From the NCBI GenBank assembly GCA_947631295.1, contig CANRKU010000008.1:1-50580 (forward strand): 50,580 bases of DNA, given 5' to 3'. The DNA is from an uncultured Bacilli bacterium. Its GTDB lineage: Bacteria; Bacillota_I; Bacilli_A; RF39; UBA660. Each line of letters begins with the position of its first letter. The first letter of the stretch is position 1. Made by a program: the position numbers and the translations under genes. The notes under the pieces are model-generated. The model was not told where the DNA came from. It did not search any database and worked only from the letters and a program-made list of their open reading frames with translations. Positions 40,962 through 49,266 of the stretch are shown piece by piece.

Positions 40962-41723
40962 TTATTCTAAAGGAACTGAATATAAAGAAGAATCTTTTAC
41001 TAAACCATTTCCATAATAATTCGGTACATTTCCTTGTATCATCTTTATGGCCAAAGGAATATCGCAATCCAGTACCATTTTTTTCGTAATAAAAGGCAAA
41101 ATAATTTGCGCAGTCATCTCCAAGTTCACCCCAACTTTTACTAAAGCATTATTAATGCCGTATGATGTAATTTCAGTTGTAATATGACTATTCACATCCC
41201 CGATATAGTGTAATCGAATAGGTATAGAAGGACCAATATTTGATAATAGTGCATTTTTAGTGACTACACCCATTGGTATCTTAGTCACAATGCCTTTTTT
41301 TAAATCCTGAATTCTATTTTCTGGCAAATCCATATCATAAATTCCAATAGAATCCAGATTACCTTCTTCCAATAATTTTAAATTATTTTGAACAACGCTA
41401 GTTGCAATACTTAATACTTGATTTACAATGATAGGATTAAAATCAATAGTTTGAATTTCACCCTCATTATTTTGAATCGTATCAAATAATTCATTTGTAT
41501 TGATTTTATCTTCTAACACTTGCGCTATTGCTTTATTAATAACAATTGTAGAAAATTTTCCTATTTCTAATTCTGCCGTTTCTAATAAAATAGGAGTAAA
41601 ACGATTATTAATTACATTTAATAAAAAGCCTATAGATACAAAACACATTAGAATAGTCACTACAAAAATATTACCTTTTGCCATCTTTCTTCTCTTTTTT
41701 AAATGGATTCTTTTCTTCATCAT
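40962..41723 (-). CDS. yunB: sporulation protein YunB
   Basis: About 253 residues. One N-terminal transmembrane segment (GNIFVVTILMCFVSIGFLLN) and an extracytoplasmic domain. Conserved YunB elements: the central KIPMGVVTKNALLSNIGPSI, EITSYGINNALVKVGVNLE and the C-terminal IQGNVPNYYG. In Bacillus the gene is sigma-E-dependent and needed for normal spores. The start is one of two adjacent ATG codons near 41723; a TTG at 41735 is also possible. It is followed by yutD. Confidence 0.92.
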   Translation of the reverse strand: MMKKRIHLKKRRKMAKGNIFVVTILMCFVSIGFLLNVINNRFTPILLETAELEIGKFSTIVINKAIAQVLEDKINTNELFDTIQNNEGEIQTIDFNPIIVNQVLSIATSVVQNNLKLLEEGNLDSIGIYDMDLPENRIQDLKKGIVTKIPMGVVTKNALLSNIGPSIPIRLHYIGDVNSHITTEITSYGINNALVKVGVNLEMTAQIILPFITKKMVLDCDIPLAIKMIQGNVPNYYGNGLVKDSSLYSVPLE

Positions 41724-41780
41724 AGTCCTTATCAAATTCCTTCTTTTCTAATTCATTATATGACAAAGAAAAAAAAGTAG

Positions 41781-41846
41781 GAAAAGAACTGATTCAATAA
41801 ATGCATACACGAAATAAAAAAGTGTAGATTTTCTTTAAATCAGTTC
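41781..41846 (-). terminator. probable terminator after the tail-anchored protein gene
   Basis: GAACTGATT (41786-41794) and AATCAGTTC (41838-41846), 9 bp, with an inner ACAC/GTGT pair and a T-rich 3' side on the minus strand. Confidence 0.5.
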
Positions 41847-41865
41847 AAAAACGATTTTTCATTTT

Positions 41866-42729
41866 TTAAATAAAACGATATATAATACATCCTATAATAC
41901 TAATGATTACCAAAACAAATAATATAATTATAATTTTTTTAGACGTTTTCATCTTAGCATCCTCCAGAAAAGAGCGATCCTCATCATCTGAAAAATCAAA
42001 GTCTTCTTTTGATAAATCCATTGACTTAGTATAGAAAGACTGATCCATTTGATATTCATTAGTATTTTCCTTTATTTCAGATTCATTCATACTGAATTCA
42101 TGATCATTATTATCATTTTTTTCAATATCTTCTAACAATTTTGGAGAAACTAAAGTCTCAGATTCTTCTGTTGGAAGCAAGTCACTTAATAGTTCATCAT
42201 CTATTTTCTTCCTTAAACTATTCGAAGTAATAGTATGAATTAATTCTTCTAAATTTTCCTCTTCATCTTTTGATAATTTTTGTTTTTTCTCACGATATTC
42301 TTTTAATTTTTCCTGACTTAAGTCTGATAAAATATTATATTCTACTGTTTTAAAATGTCTTTGTTTTTCAGATTCACTTTTAGCAGTTCTCTTTTTCCGA
42401 GCCTCATCTAAAATATCATTAATATTATAATTTCTCTCTGTAATATTTTCATCAATGGAATTCTCATAAGAATTTTCAAAATCATAATTGATTTTATTAT
42501 TTTCTTTTTCAGGATATAAAGCTCTACTTTTTTGGTAATTTTCTCTTTTATTTTGATTGATTTCAGAAGATAAACTATCTAACTCAATTGCATTACCAGT
42601 ATCTACTGATGTAAATTCAGTAAAAGTTTTATTTGCATATAATTCTTCATATAAATGTTCATTCTTTTGAAAACGACTTGGAACAGTCTGAGTAGAGTCA
42701 GAATGATACTTATCCATTCTACTTGCCAT
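41866..42729 (-). CDS. acidic tail-anchored membrane protein, unknown family
   Basis: 287 residues. The C-terminus is a transmembrane segment (KIIIILFVLVIISIIGCII) and the rest is a long, highly charged, probably disordered region with a short N-terminal motif (MASRMDKYH, SRFQKNEHLYEELY). Many Glu, Ser, Asn residues and a coiled stretch (LSQEKLKEYREKKQKLSKDEEE). It would face the cytoplasm. The architecture suggests a membrane-tethered adaptor, for example in division, but that is not supported by any motif. RBS GAGGTG is strong. Confidence 0.65.
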   Translation of the reverse strand: MASRMDKYHSDSTQTVPSRFQKNEHLYEELYANKTFTEFTSVDTGNAIELDSLSSEINQNKRENYQKSRALYPEKENNKINYDFENSYENSIDENITERNYNINDILDEARKKRTAKSESEKQRHFKTVEYNILSDLSQEKLKEYREKKQKLSKDEEENLEELIHTITSNSLRKKIDDELLSDLLPTEESETLVSPKLLEDIEKNDNNDHEFSMNESEIKENTNEYQMDQSFYTKSMDLSKEDFDFSDDEDRSFLEDAKMKTSKKIIIILFVLVIISIIGCIIYRFI

Positions 42730-42864
42730 TATATCACCTCTATCATAATTATTATTATCATATCATAAATTAAATAAAAGAAAAAGATTTTCAAATAAAA
42801 TTCACTTGGAATGATTGTTATTTTGCATTTTTTTGCTATAATCAATATTAAAGGAGGAATCAAC

Positions 42865-43098
42865 TTGAAAGCAAGAGTAAAAAAAGACACTTGTATTGGC
42901 TGTGGTGCTTGTACAGTAATTGCTGATAAAATATTTGAGATTGGTGATGATCGCTTAGCAGAAGTAATCAATCCAGACAAAGATAACGAATTAAAAATTG
43001 GAACAATCCCAGAAAATGAAAAAGAAAATGTAATAGATGCTTCTGAAAGCTGCCCAACTGGTGCCATTGAAGTAATAGAAAACGAGGAACATGAATAA
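42865..43098 (+). CDS. fer: ferredoxin, single [4Fe-4S] cluster
   Basis: 77 residues from a TTG start with AAAGGAGG seven bases upstream. The cluster cysteines are C-x2-C-x2-C (CIGCGACT) and a distant Cys-Pro (SCPTGAIEV), four in total, so one cluster as in Bacillus ferredoxin. It is acidic, as usual for an electron carrier. The earlier ATG at 42811 has no Shine-Dalgarno. Confidence 0.93.
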   Translation: MKARVKKDTCIGCGACTVIADKIFEIGDDRLAEVINPDKDNELKIGTIPENEKENVIDASESCPTGAIEVIENEEHE

Positions 43099-43111
43099 TC
43101 ATATTTCTCGT

Positions 43112-43831
43112 TTATTTTTTATTGGCTAATACATAAAGTTTACTGATTTCTTTATTACTCAATTTGCGATACTCTCCAGAAGCTAATCCTTCAGTTGTTA
43201 AGAAAGCAATTCTTTCTCTTTTTAATTTATCTACTAAATACCCTACTTGTTCAAACATCCTTTTTACTTGATGATTTTTTCCTTCATGAATCGTCATTTC
43301 TACTATAGAATGATTTGTTTTGGTATCAATTTTTCTTACTTTGACTCTACTAGCTGTAACGAACTCTTGATCTAATAAAACGCCCTCTTCTAAAGTATGA
43401 ATTGCCTCTTTACTAATAATTCCTTTTAATTTTGCTATATATACTTTATCGATTTCATTTTTCGGATGCATAATCATATTAGCAAAATCACCATCATTCG
43501 TAAGTAGTAACACGCCTGTGGTATCATAATCTAATCTTCCTACTGGATAAATTCTTTTGTTTGTTTCAATTAAATCTATTACTGTTTTTCTATTTTTATC
43601 ATCATGAGTAGTTGTGATAACACCACGTGGTTTATTTAATAAATAATATTCTTTTTCTTCATTTGTTAAAACCTCACCATTAATTTCAATTACACTTTTT
43701 TCACTCACTTTTGTTCCTAATGTTGTAACAATTTCTCCATCTACTTTTACTTTTCCCGCAAGAATGAATTCTTCTGCTTTTCTTCTAGAGCAATATCCAC
43801 TATTGGCTATTATTTTCTGTAATCGTTCCAT
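43112..43831 (-). CDS. rluB: rRNA pseudouridine synthase (RluB/RsuA family)
   Basis: 239 residues. An S4 RNA-binding domain at the N-terminus (RLQKIIANSGYCSRRKAEEFI) is followed by the catalytic domain with the Asp in PVGRLDYDTTGVLLLTNDG. GKNHQVKRMFEQVGYLV and the LKRERIAFL motifs are typical. It modifies the large or small ribosomal RNA. It lies 14 bp after dinG, at the end of the dacB-spmA-spmB-dinG-rluB unit. Confidence 0.95.
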   Translation of the reverse strand: MERLQKIIANSGYCSRRKAEEFILAGKVKVDGEIVTTLGTKVSEKSVIEINGEVLTNEEKEYYLLNKPRGVITTTHDDKNRKTVIDLIETNKRIYPVGRLDYDTTGVLLLTNDGDFANMIMHPKNEIDKVYIAKLKGIISKEAIHTLEEGVLLDQEFVTASRVKVRKIDTKTNHSIVEMTIHEGKNHQVKRMFEQVGYLVDKLKRERIAFLTTEGLASGEYRKLSNKEISKLYVLANKK

Positions 43832-43845
43832 CTTCTTCTCCTCTC

Positions 43846-45846
43846 TTATTTCATTTTTTGATTCACAAATCTTTGTACATCATCGATATCATCTGTGATA
43901 TTAGAATAAGGCAATGACTTAAAAATCATATCATCATATCGAGCATTATAATCATAAATTCTAGAATCCAAAATGGAAATAACAGCTTTATCTTCTTCAC
44001 TACGAATGGCTCTTCCGGTTCCTTGTCTTAATTTTAAAATCATCTCTGGTAAATATACTTGTAAAAACCCATCTTTATATTTATTGGCTTTATAGTCCAT
44101 AACTGGATCTACTAATGGAAAAGGAAGCCTAGCTATAATAACTTGACTTAAAGATTCTCCCTTGATATCAATTCCTTCATAGAAAGATCCTGTCGCAAAT
44201 AAACATGAATTAATATTATTTTCAAAGATTTCTTTTAGTTTTTTCATATTACTATTTTCTTTTTGAATATAAATAGGAAAGTCAAATTCTTCTTTCTCCA
44301 TATTTTGGTAGACAAAATTCATATCACTTTTGGATGTAAATAACACTAATGTTTTTCCTTTCGTAATTTCAATCAAAGAAGATATTCTTTCAGTAATATC
44401 TTGTAAATACTCATTTTTATTTTTAGGCGATGCAATATCCTGTGGACAATATAAAATAGTGTGATTTTCATAATCATAGGAGGAATCTAAAGAAAAATCT
44501 TTTAATACTGTTTTTCCAACTACTTTATCTAATCCAATCATAGAAGAATAATATTGATAGTTATCTTCACCAACAGACAAAGTAGCACTTGTTAAAATGA
44601 CACCTGCGTGAATTTTCGTTAATAATTGAGCAGAATAATCTTCTATTTTTTTAGGGGCATAGCTAAGTCTTAAATATTTTCCATGTACATCAATAAAGTC
44701 AACCCAATAAATATTTTTACTATTTTGTTCTAAAGTTATATCTTCTAGAATATTCTGAAAACATCTTAATTCCTGCAATGCTTTTTCATCTATTTTATAA
44801 TGACCTAATTGATTTTTCATTTCAATAGTATCTATGATTGTAGAAATGGAATTGATTAATTTTTTGCTAATTTGTTCTAATTTAGATCCATAGTAAAAAC
44901 GAATACGATTATAGTCTAAATAATCCGCTAATTCAATATCCAATTTTCTGATTTCATTCTTAGCACTTGCTCGTAGACGAGTAAAAAATTCTGTTAACTC
45001 ATCAAATATAAATTGCGGTGGCAAATAATTTTCTAGATAATCGGAAACAGAAATATATAGACGATATAATAAAGATTCAACATATCTTTTATCGATTGCA
45101 AATACATAGGAATTACGAATTTTTTCTTCTAAATTATGGGCCTCATCAATAACTACTACTTTATTTTTATTAAATAATTCCTCATTATCCTCTTTTTTTA
45201 AATCTTGAATAAATAAATCCTGATTAGTAATAATAATTTTTGCATTTTTATAATTTGGTCTTTCTTGTGTAATTTCACAATTCGCATAATACGGACAGGA
45301 GATATTGGAACAAACACGTACATTAAAATTTTGCCACATTTTATTACTAATCTCTTCAAAATCTTTGCGATCAATTGATTCTGATTTTAATACCTCATCC
45401 AAAATATAACGATATTTTTCATTACCTGTAGTCATCAAAAAATCATTTAATCTTTTTCTACAAATATAATTATTCTTACCTTTAGCTAAAATAACCTGAT
45501 TTTCTTTTAAATCAAGATGGAGCATTTCGGCTACTTTATGAACATCCTTTACTAATTGTTCCTGTAAGGCAATAGTGGAAGTTGCGATAATACATCCCGC
45601 AAATTTTTCATCATCTTTAATCGATTGGAGTAAAGGAATTAAATAAGCATAGCTTTTACCAATCCCCACTCCTGCTTCAATTAATAATATTTGTTTATTT
45701 TCAATAGCATCTACAACACTATAAGCCATACTTCTTTGATTATCGCGATATTGTAAATATTGACTATCTTTAATATGATCAAAAAAAGATTGAATTTCTA
45801 AAAACAATTGATCATTATTAAAATTTTCTTTCCAAATACTAGACAT
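43846..45846 (-). CDS. dinG: DinG-family ATP-dependent DNA helicase
   Basis: 666 residues. Superfamily 2 helicase with Walker A EAGVGIGKSYAYL, DEAH box VVIDEAHNLEE, and motif VI LRQGTGRAIRSEED. Four cysteines between motifs I and II (YICRKRL, VRVCSNISCPYYANC) could bind the Fe-S cluster of the XPD/DinG group. It may unwind R-loops or damaged DNA. It is separated from spmB by 66 bp in the operon. No exonuclease domain is seen at the N-terminus, unlike the long Bacillus DinG. Confidence 0.93.
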   Translation of the reverse strand: MSSIWKENFNNDQLFLEIQSFFDHIKDSQYLQYRDNQRSMAYSVVDAIENKQILLIEAGVGIGKSYAYLIPLLQSIKDDEKFAGCIIATSTIALQEQLVKDVHKVAEMLHLDLKENQVILAKGKNNYICRKRLNDFLMTTGNEKYRYILDEVLKSESIDRKDFEEISNKMWQNFNVRVCSNISCPYYANCEITQERPNYKNAKIIITNQDLFIQDLKKEDNEELFNKNKVVVIDEAHNLEEKIRNSYVFAIDKRYVESLLYRLYISVSDYLENYLPPQFIFDELTEFFTRLRASAKNEIRKLDIELADYLDYNRIRFYYGSKLEQISKKLINSISTIIDTIEMKNQLGHYKIDEKALQELRCFQNILEDITLEQNSKNIYWVDFIDVHGKYLRLSYAPKKIEDYSAQLLTKIHAGVILTSATLSVGEDNYQYYSSMIGLDKVVGKTVLKDFSLDSSYDYENHTILYCPQDIASPKNKNEYLQDITERISSLIEITKGKTLVLFTSKSDMNFVYQNMEKEEFDFPIYIQKENSNMKKLKEIFENNINSCLFATGSFYEGIDIKGESLSQVIIARLPFPLVDPVMDYKANKYKDGFLQVYLPEMILKLRQGTGRAIRSEEDKAVISILDSRIYDYNARYDDMIFKSLPYSNITDDIDDVQRFVNQKMK

Positions 45847-45912
45847 ACAATCACTCCTAGCGATTGCATTATATCATAATTTATACAAAAAATCACTATT
45901 AGCAAATCATTT

Positions 45913-46443
45913 TTATCCATGAAAGAAGATAGATACTAATACTATACTCATGATTAGAGTTATAAAATCTGCAAATAAACCTGCTTTTAATGCATAACGA
46001 ATATTTTTAATACCAATACTACCAAAATATAGAGAAATCACATAAATAGTAGTATCTGTTGCTCCCTGCATCACAGATACAATTCTTCCTAAGTATGAAT
46101 CTACTCCATAATTTTTTATGATATCAATCATGACAGCAAAACTAGCATTTCCAGAAATTGGACGAATGATTGCCATAGGAAGTACCTCTACAGGGATTTT
46201 AATAAAATCAAAAATAGGTTTTAAAAAGATAAACAAATGATTTAAAATTTCACTTTTTAATAGAATATTAATTCCAAAGATCATTCCTATTAAATAAGGA
46301 AAAATGCTAATACCCATTCCTAAACCTTCTTTTGCTCCTTCAACAAATTCATCGTAGACATTTACTTTTTTGATAATAGCTATTATCACAATAGTAAAAA
46401 CCACAATGGGAATGAATAAATTGCCAATATTACTTAGATTCAT
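45913..46443 (-). CDS. spmB: spore maturation protein B
   Basis: 176 residues of a nucleoside-recognition (Gate) domain membrane protein. Conserved: LPMAIIRPISGNASFAVM and the GATDTTIYVISLYFGSIG block. SpmA and SpmB work together in dehydration of the spore core in Bacillus. It overlaps spmA by 14 bp. Confidence 0.95.
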   Translation of the reverse strand: MNLSNIGNLFIPIVVFTIVIIAIIKKVNVYDEFVEGAKEGLGMGISIFPYLIGMIFGINILLKSEILNHLFIFLKPIFDFIKIPVEVLPMAIIRPISGNASFAVMIDIIKNYGVDSYLGRIVSVMQGATDTTIYVISLYFGSIGIKNIRYALKAGLFADFITLIMSIVLVSIFFHG

Positions 46444-47023
46444 GTTTTTGATCCGCCTTCCATAAAATACGATCCATGATCAATGCTAAAACAGTATTGA
46501 TTAAAGTTGCAATTATCGTAATGAAAATTAAATCAGTAGGATTCTTACTACCATACATTGCTCTCACTGCAATAATATCGGTTGCAAGCAAAGTAACACC
46601 ACTAGTATTTAATACCAAGAAAGTAATCATACTGCGAGTTGCTTTGTTTTTATGTTTATTTTTTTCTTGCATACATTTCATTGCCTTTAACCCAAAAGGA
46701 GTAGATGCATTATGAATACCCAGCATATTGATAGTTAGATTAGAAGCAATATATCCCAATGTTTCATCATTTTCTTCTATTTCCGGGAAGATAATACGAA
46801 AAAGTGGTCTCATTCGATAAGATAACCACTCTAAAATACCAGCTTTTTTCGCAATATTCATAATGCCACTCCATAAAATCATCATCGGAAACATTGCTAA
46901 AAATAAATCTAAACTAGTCTTTCCGCAATCAATGATTTCTTGATTGATAGTATCTATATTTCCAGTTAAAAAACTATATAAAATTCCTATGATAATGAAA
47001 CTAGCCCAAATTTTATTAATCAA
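46430..47023 (-). CDS. spmA: spore maturation protein A
   Basis: 197 residues with several transmembrane segments and the Gate domain: NLTINMLGIHNASTPFGLKAM and TFLVLNTSGVTLL. It overlaps dacB by 8 bp and spmB by 14 bp, the operon order of Bacillus. A role in spore core water content is expected from the family. Confidence 0.95.
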   Translation of the reverse strand: MINKIWASFIIIGILYSFLTGNIDTINQEIIDCGKTSLDLFLAMFPMMILWSGIMNIAKKAGILEWLSYRMRPLFRIIFPEIEENDETLGYIASNLTINMLGIHNASTPFGLKAMKCMQEKNKHKNKATRSMITFLVLNTSGVTLLATDIIAVRAMYGSKNPTDLIFITIIATLINTVLALIMDRILWKADQKHESK

Positions 47024-48089
47024 ACAACCACGACCAAACTCGAGAGAAGAATCCCTGCTTTTTTTCAGCTATTTTTACATAAACTTTTTCTCTATAGATT
47101 TCTTGATCCATTAATTTCACAATCACGATCCCTACTTCATCATTATTTTTTATTTTATCTAGTTTTGTTAATTTTACTAAAACTTTAATATTTTCTTTTT
47201 CTATTTCCGTTAAGGGATAAGTAAAATTTTCTTTAATATAAATTTTGTTGGGATAATAAGCACTATCTATTTTAAATTTCTTTTTATCTAAAATCGTGTA
47301 TTTTTTATAATTTTCAAATCCATAATTATACATTGTTTCATGAGAGATATACTCATTGCCGTCATTTAAAGTAACTGCTGTTAAATTAAGTCCATTATGA
47401 CTAGCATTGGTTACTAAAGTCCTGCCTGCACTAGGGGTATATCCTGTTTTTCCACCTGTTGCATAAGCATAACTCGTCAGTAATTTATTTCGATTGGTCC
47501 AAATATAACTTTTTTTATCAGTTTGTACTGTATATTTTTTAGTACCAACAATTTTCATATAAGTTTCATTATGAGAGGCATAACTGGATAGTAGAGCCAT
47601 ATCATAGGCTGTTGATTTATTTTGGGTTACTTCATCTAGGCCATGAGAATTATGAAAAACGGTATTGGTCATTCCAATTTCTTTGGCTTTTTTATTCATC
47701 ATCTCGACAAACTTTTCTTCTGTTCCACCAATAAAAGTTGCTATCACAATGGCAGCATCATTCCCACTTCTTAGCATTAAACCATATACCATATCTAAAA
47801 GTTTCATTTTTTCCCCAAGCTCAATATAAATATTGGATCCATACATGGTTAATACTTCTTCTCCTACGGTTACTGTTTCCTCTAAGCGTCCTGATTCAAT
47901 AGCAAGGATAGCTGTCATAATTTTCGTAATCGAAGCGATCAATCGAGGATTATTGGGATCTTTTTGATATAAAACACGCCCACTATCACTATCCATTAAA
48001 ACACAACTTCTACAACTTAAAGAAAGTCCTAATACCGAACTAGGAAAAAGTATTACTACTATTAAAAATACTACCATTACCTTTTTCAT
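47016..48089 (-). CDS. dacB: D-alanyl-D-alanine carboxypeptidase (DacB/DacF-type PBP5 family)
   Basis: About 357 residues from the ATG at 48089, which starts a clear signal peptide (MKKVMVVFLIVVILFPSSVLG) and has AGGTGA upstream; longer frames run into the upstream noncoding hairpin. Penicillin-binding motifs: SITK (SxxK), SGND (SxN), KTGYT (KTG). The location in front of spmA and spmB marks it as the sporulation enzyme that trims spore cortex peptidoglycan. A C-terminal beta domain and amphipathic tail (FFSRVWSWLFD) hold it on the membrane. Confidence 0.95.
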   Translation of the reverse strand: MKKVMVVFLIVVILFPSSVLGLSLSCRSCVLMDSDSGRVLYQKDPNNPRLIASITKIMTAILAIESGRLEETVTVGEEVLTMYGSNIYIELGEKMKLLDMVYGLMLRSGNDAAIVIATFIGGTEEKFVEMMNKKAKEIGMTNTVFHNSHGLDEVTQNKSTAYDMALLSSYASHNETYMKIVGTKKYTVQTDKKSYIWTNRNKLLTSYAYATGGKTGYTPSAGRTLVTNASHNGLNLTAVTLNDGNEYISHETMYNYGFENYKKYTILDKKKFKIDSAYYPNKIYIKENFTYPLTEIEKENIKVLVKLTKLDKIKNNDEVGIVIVKLMDQEIYREKVYVKIAEKKQGFFSRVWSWLFD

Positions 48090-48111
48090 AATTTCACCTA
48101 TCAAAGTATAT

Positions 48112-48144
48112 GAAAAAAAAGAGATGTTTAGCACAGCTCTTTTG
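48112..48144 (-). terminator. terminator of the lipoprotein gene
   Basis: AAAAGAG (48117-48123)/CTCTTTT (48137-48143) stem with a T run on the minus strand, between the lipoprotein gene and dacB. Confidence 0.75.
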
Positions 48145-48174
48145 TTGTGTGTTATATTATTTATATAATAATTT

Positions 48175-48618
48175 TTAGCCATTAGTTATTTCATCGAATA
48201 AATCATAATCATCGATAAGCAATTCAAAAGTTTCCTTTTTTATCATTAAATTACAATAAGAGCCATCATAAAAATTAACTATTGCTAGTTCGTTTTCATT
48301 TTTATCATATAATGCTATTTTTTTATTTGGATATTCATAATAATTTAATCTTATATCTTCTCCTTCTCTTTCAGAAGAACTTACTAGAATAGATATAATA
48401 GTATTTACTTTTTCTCCTACAATGGTTCCAGCTTGATTATATAAAACCTTATCATTTTCCTGATCGCGATAACGATTATATATTATTATACTTTCCGTAT
48501 TTTTAATAACTTTCTTCATCTCTTCAAATGTAAGATGATAATCATTATCATTATTTTTAGCACAACCAGTTAAAATTATGGTAATCAAAATAATTATTAA
48601 AATAGGCACTTTTTTCAT
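48175..48618 (-). CDS. small lipoprotein, unknown function
   Basis: 147 residues. Signal peptide with lipobox ILTGC at residues 15-19. The mature part is charged with Tyr/Asn-rich strands (IIIYNRYRDQEND, LNYYEYPNKKIALYD) and probably a small beta-rich domain. No family recognised. It precedes dacB but has its own terminator. Anchored on the outer face of the membrane. Confidence 0.7.
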   Translation of the reverse strand: MKKVPILIIILITIILTGCAKNNDNDYHLTFEEMKKVIKNTESIIIYNRYRDQENDKVLYNQAGTIVGEKVNTIISILVSSSEREGEDIRLNYYEYPNKKIALYDKNENELAIVNFYDGSYCNLMIKKETFELLIDDYDLFDEITNG

Positions 48619-48698
48619 AAATATCCTCCGACAAATAAAACAATCATCTAAAATACTTCATCTAGTTCTATCATAAGTTATAAATTTATGAAAAGATA

Positions 48699-49151
48699 TC
48701 ATTTGATAACAAATTCAACAGCAGCATTAAAACTGTTACATTTTTCATTTTCGAGGCAATAAGCCATATCTTTTATAATTCGATAAGTTCCCTTTTTTAA
48801 TTTTCCATATCCATATTCCCAATTAAGTTCTATTTCTCTTTGCTCCCCTGCATCAAGTATAATAGCAGCTAGAGTAAAGAAACGTTCGTGTTTCTCATTT
48901 AACTGATACCATTTATTATTTTTTTTAATTTCTATTTGAAAACTTTCACCATATTGAACTTCTTTATCACTATTATTTTTTATGATTAAAGTAGCCTTTG
49001 TGTTTGTTAAGGTTCCTTCTTTAATCATCATAGAAATATCATTTTGTGATATTTGAATATTTGATTTTTTTCCTATTCTGGTATTATTCCAGATTATTAG
49101 TCCGAAAATTATTATTCCACAAAATAGAATAATTGCTACTTTTTTTCCCAT
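48699..49151 (-). CDS. membrane-anchored Ig-like domain protein (Big_14-like)
   Basis: About 150 residues from the ATG at 49151. One N-terminal transmembrane segment, then an Ig-like domain with LTNTKATLIIKNNSDKEVQYG, REIELNWEYGYGKLKKGTYR, a pattern of the Big_14 family (PF20251). Function unknown, probably cell-surface. Alone between the lipoprotein gene and the VanZ region. A start at 49166 is possible, but GGTGA is better placed for 49151. Confidence 0.7.
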   Translation of the reverse strand: MGKKVAIILFCGIIIFGLIIWNNTRIGKKSNIQISQNDISMMIKEGTLTNTKATLIIKNNSDKEVQYGESFQIEIKKNNKWYQLNEKHERFFTLAAIILDAGEQREIELNWEYGYGKLKKGTYRIIKDMAYCLENEKCNSFNAAVEFVIK

Positions 49152-49266
49152 TTTATCAATCACCATTTTAATAAATTATTTTTCTGTTTTATCATAGCAC
49201 ATTATAAAATATTTTTCAATATAACTAATGATTTATTGACATAGCAGATGTAAAAACAAATTCTAT

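Noticed and set aside
42729-43067. Minus-strand 112-residue open frame
   Set aside because: Antisense to ferredoxin; no ribosome binding site.
46476-46715. Plus-strand 79-residue open frame
   Set aside because: Antisense shadow of spmA.
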